Positions 39,569 through 47,922 of a stretch of 64,000 nucleotides of DNA are shown here, in pieces. Both the position numbers and the translations under genes were made by a program. The notes under the pieces are model-generated. The model was not told the DNA's origin, did no database searches, and saw only the letters and a program-made list of their open reading frames with translations. Positions within the stretch are counted from its first letter, which is position 1. Every line of letters starts with the position of its first letter. The stretch is from Rhizomicrobium sp. (lineage in GTDB: Bacteria > Pseudomonadota > Alphaproteobacteria > Micropepsales > Micropepsaceae). The stretch is taken from assembly GCA_037200045.1 (NCBI GenBank), contig JBBCHM010000001.1:930001-994000 (forward strand), written 5' to 3'.

Positions 39569-40960
39569 ATGGAAAGCCATGCGCTTGTCGACGAGATCGC
39601 CGATTACTGCCGCAAGCACGGCCTGGCCGAATCCACTTTCGGCCGGCTCGCGATCAACGACGGCAAGCTGATGAGCCGGCTGCGCACCGGCGGCCGCGTC
39701 ACCCACGAGACGCTCGAACGCATGCAGGTCTTCATGCGCACGGTCGAGCAGCCCCTGCGCCGCCGGCCCACCGCCTATGCCAACGGCCATGCCCGCGTCG
39801 CGCGGCTGTCGATGGCCGCGCCCGGCCGCGACCCGGAGGCGAAATTCCGCTTCTACGACAATCGCCAGAAATACCTGCTGTTCGTCACGACCTGTTCCGA
39901 GAAATGGGTCATCGCCGACCGCGTCAGCCACGAGCTTTCCAACATCCATCCCCAGCCGCCCGCGGTCCGCCTGTTCGACGCCGGCGTCGGCGACGGCACC
40001 ATCCTGACGCGCGTCATGCGCGCGATGCATCATCGCTTCCCCGCCGTGCCGTTCCACATCGTCGGCAAGGAGATCAGCCTGGAGGACGTGCGCCTCACGC
40101 TGGAGAAGATGCCCGACCGCTTCTTCGAGCATCCCGCGACCTGCCTCGTCATGACCAACATGAACTACACCGAGGCGCCCTGGCTGACGCCGAAATCGGT
40201 GGCGGCGGCGCAGAGCATGGTGTGGCACGAGCTGGTGCTGGCCGGCGACACGGCGCACGATTTCGAACGGCAGATCGCCGAGCTGCAGCCCTTCCTGTCG
40301 CGGAACTGGGGCGCCCAGATCAGCCCGCGCTCGGGCAATCCGGTCTATGAAAAGCCGGTGGCGCTGGTGATCTATCGCGCCGACTACAAATTCCTGCTCG
40401 ACGCGGTGCGGCCGCGCCAGGGCGTGCCGAAGGCGGACTACGACCTCGTCATCGCCTCGCAGCCCTATCGCGCCCGCGCCCCGCTGGACTTCCGCGCCCG
40501 CCGGGTGATCGCGCCCTTGGTGCGCGCGCTCGGCCCCGGCGGCCGCCTGCTCGGCATCCATTCGCACGGCGACGATCCGGGCCTCGAGATCATCCGCAAG
40601 GTCTGGCCGGACGAGAATCCGTTCACCGTCGACCGCCATCAATTGCTGCGCGTCGTGAAAGAGGAGCTCGGCAAGGACGCGCGCGACGTGACGTTCCACG
40701 CCAACGCCGACGCGCGTTCGCTGTTTCGCTACGACATGCACACGCTGCCGAACGAAATCAGCAGCCACATGGGCACCTCGACGCTGCTCGCGGCATGGAA
40801 CGCGGCGATCTTCGTCGCCCAGATCGACGACGAGCGCCTGGCTGGCGCGATGGCGAGCGATGCCTATCTCGAAGCGACGCAGGAGGTCGTGCACAAGCAT
40901 GGCGGCCTGTGGTTCTGGGACGAGTCCTTCATCATCTCGCGCCGCCAGGACCGGCTGTAG
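39569..40960 (+). CDS. SAM-dependent methyltransferase-like protein with N-terminal helical domain (function unknown)
   Basis: 463 residues. The first 65 resemble a small helix-turn-helix unit (STFGRLAINDGKLMSRLRTGG, then VTHETLERMQVFM) seen in some alphaproteobacterial proteins of unknown function. A Rossmann motif LFDAGVGDGTIL follows at about 135-146, then ICLV-type strands, and a later segment VRALGPGGRLLGIHSHGDDPG that looks like methyltransferase motif III. It ends with HKHGGLWFWDESFIISRR. I do not recognise a characterised homologue. The ATG at 39569 has GGGAGGCGGCG upstream. Two dyads lie before it, suggesting controlled expression. Confidence 0.65.
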   Translation: MESHALVDEIADYCRKHGLAESTFGRLAINDGKLMSRLRTGGRVTHETLERMQVFMRTVEQPLRRRPTAYANGHARVARLSMAAPGRDPEAKFRFYDNRQKYLLFVTTCSEKWVIADRVSHELSNIHPQPPAVRLFDAGVGDGTILTRVMRAMHHRFPAVPFHIVGKEISLEDVRLTLEKMPDRFFEHPATCLVMTNMNYTEAPWLTPKSVAAAQSMVWHELVLAGDTAHDFERQIAELQPFLSRNWGAQISPRSGNPVYEKPVALVIYRADYKFLLDAVRPRQGVPKADYDLVIASQPYRARAPLDFRARRVIAPLVRALGPGGRLLGIHSHGDDPGLEIIRKVWPDENPFTVDRHQLLRVVKEELGKDARDVTFHANADARSLFRYDMHTLPNEISSHMGTSTLLAAWNAAIFVAQIDDERLAGAMASDAYLEATQEVVHKHGGLWFWDESFIISRRQDRL

Positions 40961-40977
40961 GATCGGTCCGCCGCTTG

Positions 40978-41706
40978 TTATGGCGCCAGCGCTGTCGCCA
41001 CATAGATCAGCGCCGCCCCCAACACCGTCATGATCGTGGTGAGGAATTTGGGATGCGCGTGCTGGCTTTCCGGTACCAGGTCGCTGGCGCCGAGATAAAG
41101 AAACAACCCCGCGAACACCGCCAGCACGGTCGCGAAAGCCGGCCCCGCCGGATGCACGAGAAAGGTGAGGCCGACGCCCACCGCCGGCGCCACGGCATCG
41201 GCGAACAGCCAGCGCAGTCCGTCGCTCCGCGTTCCGCCGTTCTTCAACACGACGTTCATCGTGTTGATCCCGTCGGAGAAATCATGCGTCACCACCGCGA
41301 TCGCCACCGTCAGCCCGATTGTGGCCGACACCTGGAAGGCGAAGCCGACCGCCAGCCCGTCGAACACGCTGTGCGCCACCAGCGTGACGGCGCCGAGCGC
41401 GCTGCGCGGCGGCGCGTGGCTGTGTCCATGGCCGTGATCCTCGCCCGCGTCATGGCCGTGCAGCAGCGCGACGCGGTCGAGCAGCAGGTAGAACAGGAAC
41501 CCTGCCGCCACCCAGACCATCGTCGCCGCCGGATCGGCCGGCGCCAGGCGCACCGCCTCGGGCAAAAGATCGAAGAACGCGACGCCCACCACCGCGCCGG
41601 CGCTGAAGCCCAGGATCAGGTGGAGCCGGTCCTTGAGGCGCAGGGCGACAAGGCCGCCCAGCATCGTCGCCGCGAAAGCGGCCGACGCGATCAACAATGA
41701 AGCCAT
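40978..41706 (-). CDS. ZIP-family divalent metal transporter
   Basis: 242 residues with about eight membrane helices. A cytoplasmic histidine-rich loop (HGHDAGEDHGHGHSH, about 83-97) lies between helices 3 and 4. Helices 4 and 5 carry VAHSVFDGLAVGFAF and VTHDFSDGINTMNVV, the metal-binding HxxxDG pairs of the ZIP family. Likely imports zinc or a similar metal. It is convergent with the methyltransferase-like gene. Confidence 0.88.
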   Translation of the reverse strand: MASLLIASAAFAATMLGGLVALRLKDRLHLILGFSAGAVVGVAFFDLLPEAVRLAPADPAATMVWVAAGFLFYLLLDRVALLHGHDAGEDHGHGHSHAPPRSALGAVTLVAHSVFDGLAVGFAFQVSATIGLTVAIAVVTHDFSDGINTMNVVLKNGGTRSDGLRWLFADAVAPAVGVGLTFLVHPAGPAFATVLAVFAGLFLYLGASDLVPESQHAHPKFLTTIMTVLGAALIYVATALAP

Positions 41707-41772
41707 GGACGGGTTGCGTGCGGTTGCGTGTCTCGTGGGTCATACCATAGCATTCGTTTTCCGACGCACGGG

Positions 41773-42024
41773 ATGATCATGGCCGCCGCCAAGAAGCGCA
41801 CAGCGAAAAAAGCGAAAAAGAAGAAGGTCGCCAAGCCGGTCCGCAAGACCGCGCCGGCGCGCAGGAAGGCGCCTGCCAAAAAGAAGGCTCCGGCCAGGAA
41901 GAAGCGCCCGGTCAAACGCAAGAGCCCGCCGAAGCGCCGGCCCGATCCGGTGGACGAATCGTCCGACGAGAGCTTTCCCGCCAGCGATCCGCCGGCCTGG
42001 ACGCCCGTCACCGGCGAAGGGTGA
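41773..42024 (+). CDS. Small lysine/alanine/proline-rich basic protein
   Basis: About 83 residues from MIMAAAKKRTAKK. Residues 4-55 are made of Lys, Ala, Pro and Arg repeats resembling histone H1 tails, then the sequence turns acidic and ends DESFPASDPPAWTPVTG. The last motif, SDESFPASDPPA, is found at the end of many small alphaproteobacterial proteins. A DNA- or RNA-binding role for the basic part is inferred from composition only. The in-frame start at 41728 would add 15 unlikely residues. Confidence 0.6.
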   Translation: MIMAAAKKRTAKKAKKKKVAKPVRKTAPARRKAPAKKKAPARKKRPVKRKSPPKRRPDPVDESSDESFPASDPPAWTPVTGEG

Positions 42025-42129
42025 CCGCGCCGGCCCGCGTTTAGCCTTGCCTGCGGCGGATTTTCTCTCCATACCGATCCCGGTTCTGTTCCGGAGACTC
42101 TATCGCGCGTCGCGCGTGGAAGGCCGCGC

Positions 42130-42741
42130 ATGAAGATCAAGCTGCACAAGGGCGATCTGCCCGCCAATCTCGACCTCGGCCCGCTCGTCGCCATCGACAG
42201 CGAGACCCTGGGCCTCAACCCGTTCCGCGACCGGCTGTGCTTGGTGCAGCTCTCCGCCGGCGACGGCGTATGCCACGCGGTCCAGTTCGCGCCCGGCGAA
42301 TACGCCGCGCCCAATCTGAAAAAGTTGCTGGCCGACCCGAACGTGACCAAGCTGTTCCACTTCGCGCGCTTCGATGTCGCCATGTTCCGCCGATATCTCG
42401 GCGTCGTCACCGCGCCGATCTACTGCACCAAGATCGCCTCCAAGCTGGTTCGGACGTACACGGACAAACACGGCCTGAAGGACCTTGTGAAGGAACTCCT
42501 CGGCGTCGATCTGTCGAAGGAGCAGCAGAGCTCCGACTGGGGCGCCCCCGTGCTGACCGAGAAGCAGCTCGCCTACGCCGCCAACGACGTCGCCTTCCTG
42601 CACCGGCTCAAGGATGCGCTCGACGCCATGCTGGCGCGCGAGCACCGCACGGCGCTGGCCAAGGCCTGCTTCGACTTCCTCCCCGCCCGCGCCGAGCTCG
42701 ACCTCGCCGGCTGGGGAGACGTGGATATTTTCGCGCATTGA
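42130..42741 (+). CDS. rnd: Ribonuclease D (3'-5' exonuclease, short form)
   Basis: 203 residues, i.e. the DEDDy exonuclease domain without the HRDC domains of E. coli RNase D. Active-site residues: Asp23 and Glu25 in AIDSETLGL, Asp in HFARFDVAMF, and Tyr/Asp in YAANDVAFLHRL. It trims tRNA and other RNA 3' ends. This short form next to kdsD-lptCAB is common in alphaproteobacteria. Confidence 0.88.
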   Translation: MKIKLHKGDLPANLDLGPLVAIDSETLGLNPFRDRLCLVQLSAGDGVCHAVQFAPGEYAAPNLKKLLADPNVTKLFHFARFDVAMFRRYLGVVTAPIYCTKIASKLVRTYTDKHGLKDLVKELLGVDLSKEQQSSDWGAPVLTEKQLAYAANDVAFLHRLKDALDAMLAREHRTALAKACFDFLPARAELDLAGWGDVDIFAH

Positions 42742-42754
42742 TCGCCGCGCCTTT

Positions 42755-42883
42755 CCTCCCCCGCTGTCGCGGGGGAGGTGGCATGCCGTAGCGAAGCGAA
42801 GGCATGACGGAGGGGGCCGACGCCAGCACTGGCCCCCTCCGCCTCGCTGCGCTCGGCAACTCCCCCGCCACAGCGGGGGGGAG
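42755..42883. repeat. REP-like cluster of three hairpins in the rnd-kdsD gap
   Basis: The 312 bases between the RNase D and kdsD genes hold no gene but a folded repeat. Hairpin 1 is CCTCCCCCGC-tgtc-GCGGGGGAGG (42755-42778). Hairpin 2 is GGAGGGGGCC-N12-GGCCCCCTCC (42809-42840). Hairpin 3 is CCCCCGC-caca-GCGGGGG (42862-42879). The first and third are related and the whole is close to a large palindrome. Such elements are dispersed in alphaproteobacterial genomes. The remaining bases 42884-43053 contain the likely promoter of the kdsD operon, but I see no clear box. Confidence 0.7.
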
Positions 42884-43053
42884 GAAGTTTGGTAAACGCC
42901 CCGTTTACCGCGCCGCAATAAAGTAACTTGAACCGGCCGCCCGGCTGAGACACATTTGGCACGATTTTCGCTTACAAGCGCGATCCGCCGAGGTCGCGAC
43001 CGGGACAAGAAAGGCGAGCCACACGGGCATCGCCAATAAAAACAAGGGACTCC

Positions 43054-44076
43054 ATGACGCCCGCCAAGATCCGTAGCGTCCGTCCGGCTGCCGTCAAAGC
43101 CCGCGACATCGCCGCCGCGCGCCGGGTCTTGCGCCACGCCACAGACGCCATCACGGTGCTCGGCGAGACGCTGAACGGCGAGTTCTCCCGCGCCATCGAC
43201 GCCATCCTCGCGGTCAAGGGCCGCGTGATCGTCAGCGGCATGGGCAAGTCGGGCCACGTCGCGCGCAAGATCGCCGCCACGCTCGCCTCCACCGGCACCC
43301 CGGCCTTGTTCCTGCACCCCGCCGAAGCCAGCCATGGCGACCTCGGCATGGTCACGCGCGCCGACGCGCTTCTGATGCTGTCCAATTCCGGCGAGACCGC
43401 CGAGCTGACCGATCTCATCACCTACGGCAAGCGGCTTTCCATTCCGCTGATCGGCATGGCGAACAATCCCGACTCGCGCCTGCTCCAGGCTTCCGACATC
43501 CCGCTCCTCCTGCCCAAGGCGCAGGAGGCCTGCCCGATGGGCCTGGCGCCGACGACCTCGACCACGATGATGCTGGCGCTCGGCGACGCGCTGGCGGTGG
43601 CGCTGATGGAGCGGCGCGGCTTCTCCGCCGACCAGTATCGCGATTTCCATCCCGCCGGCGCGCTCGGCAAGAAACTGATCCGCGTCGGCGACATCATGCA
43701 CAAGGGCGAGGAACTGCCGCTGGTCGGGCCGCAAACGCCGATGCGCGAGGCGATCATGGTGATGACCTCGGCCAAGTTCGGCATCGCCGGCTATGCCGGC
43801 GTGGTCGACGACACGGGCAGCCTCATCGGCATCATCACCGACGGCGATCTGCGCCGCCACATGGAAGACGACCTGCTCAACAAGCGGGCCGAGGGCGTGA
43901 TGACGCCCAGGCCGAAGACCGTGGGGCCGGACATGCTGGCCTCCGAGGCGCTCACCTTCATGAACGCCAGGCCGCCGAAAGTGACCTATCTCTTCGTCGT
44001 CGATCCGAAGGACGAGCTGCGCCGCCCGGTCGGCTTCCTCAGCGTGCACGACATCCTGCGCGCGGGCCTTTCGTGA
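43054..44076 (+). CDS. kdsD: Arabinose-5-phosphate isomerase (KpsF/GutQ family)
   Basis: 340 residues. An N-terminal SIS domain with VIVSGMGKSGHVARKIAATLAS (as two blocks) and LSNSGETAELTDLI binds the sugar phosphate. Two CBS domains follow at about 210-330 (VGDIMHKGEELPLV and AEGVMTPRPKTV). It converts ribulose-5-phosphate to arabinose-5-phosphate, the first step of KDO synthesis for LPS. The stop overlaps lptC by GTGA, and it heads the lpt operon. Confidence 0.92.
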   Translation: MTPAKIRSVRPAAVKARDIAAARRVLRHATDAITVLGETLNGEFSRAIDAILAVKGRVIVSGMGKSGHVARKIAATLASTGTPALFLHPAEASHGDLGMVTRADALLMLSNSGETAELTDLITYGKRLSIPLIGMANNPDSRLLQASDIPLLLPKAQEACPMGLAPTTSTTMMLALGDALAVALMERRGFSADQYRDFHPAGALGKKLIRVGDIMHKGEELPLVGPQTPMREAIMVMTSAKFGIAGYAGVVDDTGSLIGIITDGDLRRHMEDDLLNKRAEGVMTPRPKTVGPDMLASEALTFMNARPPKVTYLFVVDPKDELRRPVGFLSVHDILRAGLS

Positions 44077-44783
44077 GGTCGAGGCGCGACACCGTGGGCG
44101 AGGCCGTGGCACAACCGATATCCCCGCCGCCGAACGGGCGCGTCCGCTCGCAGCGCGACTGGACGGCGCGGACCCGCGACACGGCGATGAACGCGCTGCG
44201 CTATTCGCGCTTCGTGGTGGTGATGAAGCGGGTGCTGCCGATCGCCGCCGGGCTGCTGATCGCCGCCGTGATCGCCTATTCGCTGATGCCGCGCCAGTCG
44301 GAGAAGATGTCGCTGGCGACCGAGAACTGGACCATCATCAACAACGATCTGACGATGACCAAGCCGCGCCTGACCGGCACCGACCGCAAGGGCAATCCCT
44401 TCGTCATCACCGCCGACGCGGCGGTGCAGGACCCGTCGGATGTCCGCCGCGCGACGCTCAAGACCGTGCAGGCCGACATGACCATCGACAAGACCCGCTG
44501 GCTGAACGCCACCGCGGCCAAGGGCTATATCGACATGGACAAGGGCGCGCTGGCGCTGGGCGGCGGCATCGCCGTGTTCTCCGACGACGGATACGAGATC
44601 CACACCGAACGGGTCGATATCGACCTCAAGAAGGGCCTGTTCCACGGCCCGGTCGCGGTGAACGGGCAGGGGCCGATGGGCACGTTCCGCGCCGATACTT
44701 TCGACGTCGACCGCAACAGCGGCGAGATCCAGCTACACGGGCATGTCCACATGACCATCCAGCCGCCGGCCTCCCGCAAGTGA
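44073..44783 (+). CDS. lptC: LPS export protein LptC
   Basis: 236 residues with GTG start overlapping kdsD. One membrane helix (VVVMKRVLPIAAGLLIAAVIAY) follows a charged N-terminus of about 45 residues, then a periplasmic beta-jellyroll of the OstA type (DLTMTKPRLTGTDRKGNPFVI as start). LptC joins the LptBFG transporter to LptA in the periplasmic bridge. Position between kdsD and lptA confirms identity. Confidence 0.88.
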   Translation: MRSRRDTVGEAVAQPISPPPNGRVRSQRDWTARTRDTAMNALRYSRFVVVMKRVLPIAAGLLIAAVIAYSLMPRQSEKMSLATENWTIINNDLTMTKPRLTGTDRKGNPFVITADAAVQDPSDVRRATLKTVQADMTIDKTRWLNATAAKGYIDMDKGALALGGGIAVFSDDGYEIHTERVDIDLKKGLFHGPVAVNGQGPMGTFRADTFDVDRNSGEIQLHGHVHMTIQPPASRK

Positions 44784-45301
44784 GGCGCGCGCTCCTTCTT
44801 TGCCTGCTGCTTGGCGCCGGTCCCGCGCTGGCCGATCCCGCGGCGGCCATCCACCACAATTCCAGCGAGCCGATCGACGTGTCGGCCGATAATTTCGTCG
44901 CCGAGAAGGCGCCCGTGAAATCGGGCCCCGGCGTCATCAACGGCACCTATACCGGCAACGTCGTCATCCACCAGGGCGACATGCGGCTGCGCGCCGACAC
45001 GGTGCGCATCCTCATCGTCGACGGCCATGCCGACCGGGCATTCGCCAACGGCCATATCGTCATCGACTCGCCGAACTCCGGAACCGCGACCGGCGATTCC
45101 GGCGTCTACGAGGTCGGTCCGCGCATCGCGACCCTGACCGGCCATGTCGTGCTGACCAAGGAGAAGAACGTGATGCGCGGCCAGCAGCTCACGGTGAACC
45201 TCGTCACCGGCGTCGCCAAGCTCGGCGGCGGCGTCGCCGGCACGCATGGCGGCCGCGTTCAGGGAATTTTCACGCCTCCGCCGCAGACCGGCGGCAAATG
45301 A
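44780..45301 (+). CDS. lptA: Periplasmic LPS transport protein LptA
   Basis: 173 residues; GTG start overlaps lptC by four bases. The signal peptide RRALLLCLLLGAGPALA is cleaved before DPAAA. The mature protein begins with EPIDVSADNFVAEK and has the repeated beta-strand turns of the OstA/LptA fold. It forms the periplasmic bridge carrying LPS to LptD. The proline-glycine tail TPPPQTGGK is unstructured. Confidence 0.9.
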   Translation: MRRALLLCLLLGAGPALADPAAAIHHNSSEPIDVSADNFVAEKAPVKSGPGVINGTYTGNVVIHQGDMRLRADTVRILIVDGHADRAFANGHIVIDSPNSGTATGDSGVYEVGPRIATLTGHVVLTKEKNVMRGQQLTVNLVTGVAKLGGGVAGTHGGRVQGIFTPPPQTGGK

Positions 45302-45363
45302 CGGCTTCATCCTTCCTTAAAGACGAATAGGCATGGTTCTTGCCGGAAACTGTGAACGCAAAG

Positions 45364-46143
45364 ATGAGCATCAGCGACAGCCTCTCCGAAACATCCGCCC
45401 GCCCTCGCGTGATCGAAGGCGGCAAGGGGCTCGTCGCCACGCGCATCGCCAAGGCCTATAACCGCCGCCCCGTCGTCCGCTCGGTGAGCCTCACCTTGAA
45501 GCGCGGCGAAGTGGTGGGCCTGCTCGGCCCCAACGGCGCCGGCAAGACGACCTGCTTCTACATGATCTCCGGCCTCGTTCCGGCCGATGCCGGCACCATC
45601 GAGGTCGACGGCGTCGACGTCACCCGCATGCCGATGTACCGCCGCGCCCGGCTCGGCATCGGCTATCTGCCGCAGGAGGCGTCGATCTTCCGCGGCCTCA
45701 CCGCCGAAGAGAACATCCGCGCCACCGCCGAATTGATCGAGCCCGATCCCAACCGCCTCAACGCCATGGTCGAGGAATTGCTCGCCGAGTTCGGCATCGG
45801 CCATGTCCGCCAGACCCCGGCCATCGCGCTGTCGGGCGGCGAGCGCCGCCGCGTCGAGATCGCCCGCGCGCTGGCGACCCATCCGTCCTACATCCTGCTC
45901 GACGAGCCGCTCGCGGGCATCGATCCCATCGCCGTTGCGGAAATCCGCGACCTCGTGGTCCATCTGAAGGACCGCGGCATCGGCGTGCTGATCACCGACC
46001 ACAATGTGCGCGACGCGCTCGACATCATCGACCGCGCCTACATCCTGCATGACGGCCAGGTCATGAAAGAGGGCACGCCGGCCGAGATCGTCGCCGACCG
46101 CGACGTGCGGCGCGTCTATCTGGGCGAGAGGTTCTCGCTATAG
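45364..46143 (+). CDS. lptB: LPS export ABC transporter ATPase LptB
   Basis: 259 residues. Walker A LLGPNGAGKTT, signature LSGGERRRVEIARALA, Walker B YILLDEPLAGIDP, and H-loop TDHNVRD are all intact. It powers LPS extraction with LptFG. I used the ATG at 45364; a TTG at 45340 would add eight residues. About 17 extra N-terminal residues relative to E. coli LptB are typical of alphaproteobacteria. Confidence 0.92.
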   Translation: MSISDSLSETSARPRVIEGGKGLVATRIAKAYNRRPVVRSVSLTLKRGEVVGLLGPNGAGKTTCFYMISGLVPADAGTIEVDGVDVTRMPMYRRARLGIGYLPQEASIFRGLTAEENIRATAELIEPDPNRLNAMVEELLAEFGIGHVRQTPAIALSGGERRRVEIARALATHPSYILLDEPLAGIDPIAVAEIRDLVVHLKDRGIGVLITDHNVRDALDIIDRAYILHDGQVMKEGTPAEIVADRDVRRVYLGERFSL

Positions 46144-46165
46144 CCATGGGCACCGGGGCGGCGAC

Positions 46166-47692
46166 ATGGCGGGCGTAGGACAAAGGCTGGAGATCCGGCA
46201 GGGCCAGGGCCTTGTCATGACCCCGCAATTGCAGCAGGCGATCAAGCTGCTGCAATTGTCGAATGTCGAGCTCGCCGAATATTGCGAGCAGGAGCTCGAG
46301 CGCAATCCCCTGCTCGAACGCGACGACGGGGCGCTGGCCGGCGAGCCGGAGCGCGAATTCGTCGAGGCGCCGGCGAAATCCGAGGCGCTCGACGCCGCGC
46401 TAGCGCGCGAGGATTTCTCCAAGGTCGCCGACCTCGATCCCGCCAGCCACGACAACATGTACGACGCCGAGCCGCCGCAACCGGCCGGCCCGCGCGAAAA
46501 CGCCCAGCTCACCGACTGGAGCACCGTCAAGTCCGGCAACAGTTTCGAGGGCGACGAAGATCTTCTGGAATCCACCCTGGCCGACGGCGGCACGCTCAAG
46601 GACCATCTGCTCGACCAGGTCGGCATCGCCGCGCTCTCCGCCGAGAAGCGGCTGATCTGCCTGACGCTGATCGATTCGATCGACGAGGCCGGCTATCTGC
46701 GCGCCGACATCGCCGACATCGCCGAGCGCATGGGCGCCGATCTCGCGATGGTGAAGGACGTGCTGACGACGCTGCAGGGCTTCGATCCGGTCGGGGTCGG
46801 CGCGCGCGATCTCGCCGAATGCCTCGCGCTCCAACTCAAATCCCAGAACCGCTACGATCCCGCCATCGCCGCGCTCCTGACGCGGCTCGACCTCGTCGCC
46901 CGCCGCGACCTCTCCGCGCTGTCGCAGCTTTGCGGCGTCGACACCGACGACGTCGCCGACATGATCGCCGAGATCCGCGGCCTGACCCCCAAGCCCGGCC
47001 TCGCCTTCGGCAGCGAGCCGGTACAGCCGGTCGTGCCCGACGTCTTCGTGCGCGTCGGCGCCGATGGCGGCTGGGCGATCGAGCTCAACTCCGACACGCT
47101 GCCGCGCCTCCTGGTCAACGCCCGTTACTTCGCCAAGGTCTCCAAGGGCGCCCGCGACAAGGATTCGAAGAACTACCTCACCGAGTGCCTCAACAACGCC
47201 AACTGGCTGGTCAAGAGCCTGGACCAGCGCGCCCGCACCATCCTGAAGGTCTCCACCGAGATCGTGCGCCAGCAGGACGGCTTCCTGACCTATGGCGTGC
47301 GCCACCTGCGCCCCTTGAACCTGCGCACCATCGCCGACGCCATCGGCATGCACGAATCCACCGTCAGCCGCGTCACCTCGAACAAGTACATCTCCACGCC
47401 GCGCGGGCTGTTCGAGCTGAAATACTTCTTCACCGCCTCGATCCAGTCGATCAACGGCGCCGAGGCGCACTCCGCCGAAGCGGTGCGCGACCGCATCCGC
47501 GAGATGATCCAGAACGAGCAGCCCATCGAGATCCTCTCCGACGACCGCATCGTCTCGCTGCTCACCGCCGACGGCGTGAACATCGCGCGCCGCACCGTCG
47601 CCAAATACCGCGAGGCCATGCGCATCCCCTCCTCGGTGGAGCGCCGCCGCCTCAAGGGCGCGCAGGAACCGCAAGCCTCGGCATTTCGCTAG
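46166..47692 (+). CDS. rpoN: RNA polymerase sigma-54 factor
   Basis: 508 residues. Region I is Gln/Leu-rich (QGLVMTPQLQQAIKLLQLS), followed by an acidic region II. The core-binding domain and HTH (IADAIGMHESTVSRVTSNKY) lead to the RpoN box ARRTVAKYRE near the C-terminus. It directs transcription from -24/-12 promoters with activator ATPases. The location after lptB and before hpf/ptsN is the standard order, here with a kinase gene inserted downstream. Confidence 0.93.
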   Translation: MAGVGQRLEIRQGQGLVMTPQLQQAIKLLQLSNVELAEYCEQELERNPLLERDDGALAGEPEREFVEAPAKSEALDAALAREDFSKVADLDPASHDNMYDAEPPQPAGPRENAQLTDWSTVKSGNSFEGDEDLLESTLADGGTLKDHLLDQVGIAALSAEKRLICLTLIDSIDEAGYLRADIADIAERMGADLAMVKDVLTTLQGFDPVGVGARDLAECLALQLKSQNRYDPAIAALLTRLDLVARRDLSALSQLCGVDTDDVADMIAEIRGLTPKPGLAFGSEPVQPVVPDVFVRVGADGGWAIELNSDTLPRLLVNARYFAKVSKGARDKDSKNYLTECLNNANWLVKSLDQRARTILKVSTEIVRQQDGFLTYGVRHLRPLNLRTIADAIGMHESTVSRVTSNKYISTPRGLFELKYFFTASIQSINGAEAHSAEAVRDRIREMIQNEQPIEILSDDRIVSLLTADGVNIARRTVAKYREAMRIPSSVERRRLKGAQEPQASAFR

Positions 47693-47792
47693 GGTTCGGC
47701 ACGGAACTATCCGGAACGTCCCTTCGCGACTCACGTTACGACAAGGTTAGGAAGCGTCAGCACAATTCGACGTTCGGAGATTTTGGGCCCGT

Positions 47793-47837
47793 TTGCCGGA
47801 TCCGACGCTCAACTTCGTTGAAAGTTGCCGGATCCGG
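47793..47837. repeat. 12-bp direct repeat with internal dyad upstream of the kinase gene
   Basis: TTGCCGGATCCG occurs at 47793-47804 and again at 47825-47836, the second extended to the palindrome CCGGATCCGG. Between them TCAAC-ttc-GTTGA is a small inverted repeat. The arrangement lies 86 bases before the start of the histidine kinase gene and could be a regulatory site, but no known consensus matches. The other 230 bases of this gap show nothing clear. Confidence 0.4.
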
Positions 47838-47922
47838 CCTTCGGCGGTGCGTTGCCGGCCTCGCGGGAATGCACGCGGCCTCTTGGAGGCCGTGGCGTCT
47901 CGCATTACCTGGAGGGCCGGAC

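Noticed and set aside
47697..47715. GGCAC-N5 sequence resembling a sigma-54 -24/-12 promoter after rpoN
   Set aside because: The -12 element (TTGC) is missing at the right spacing.
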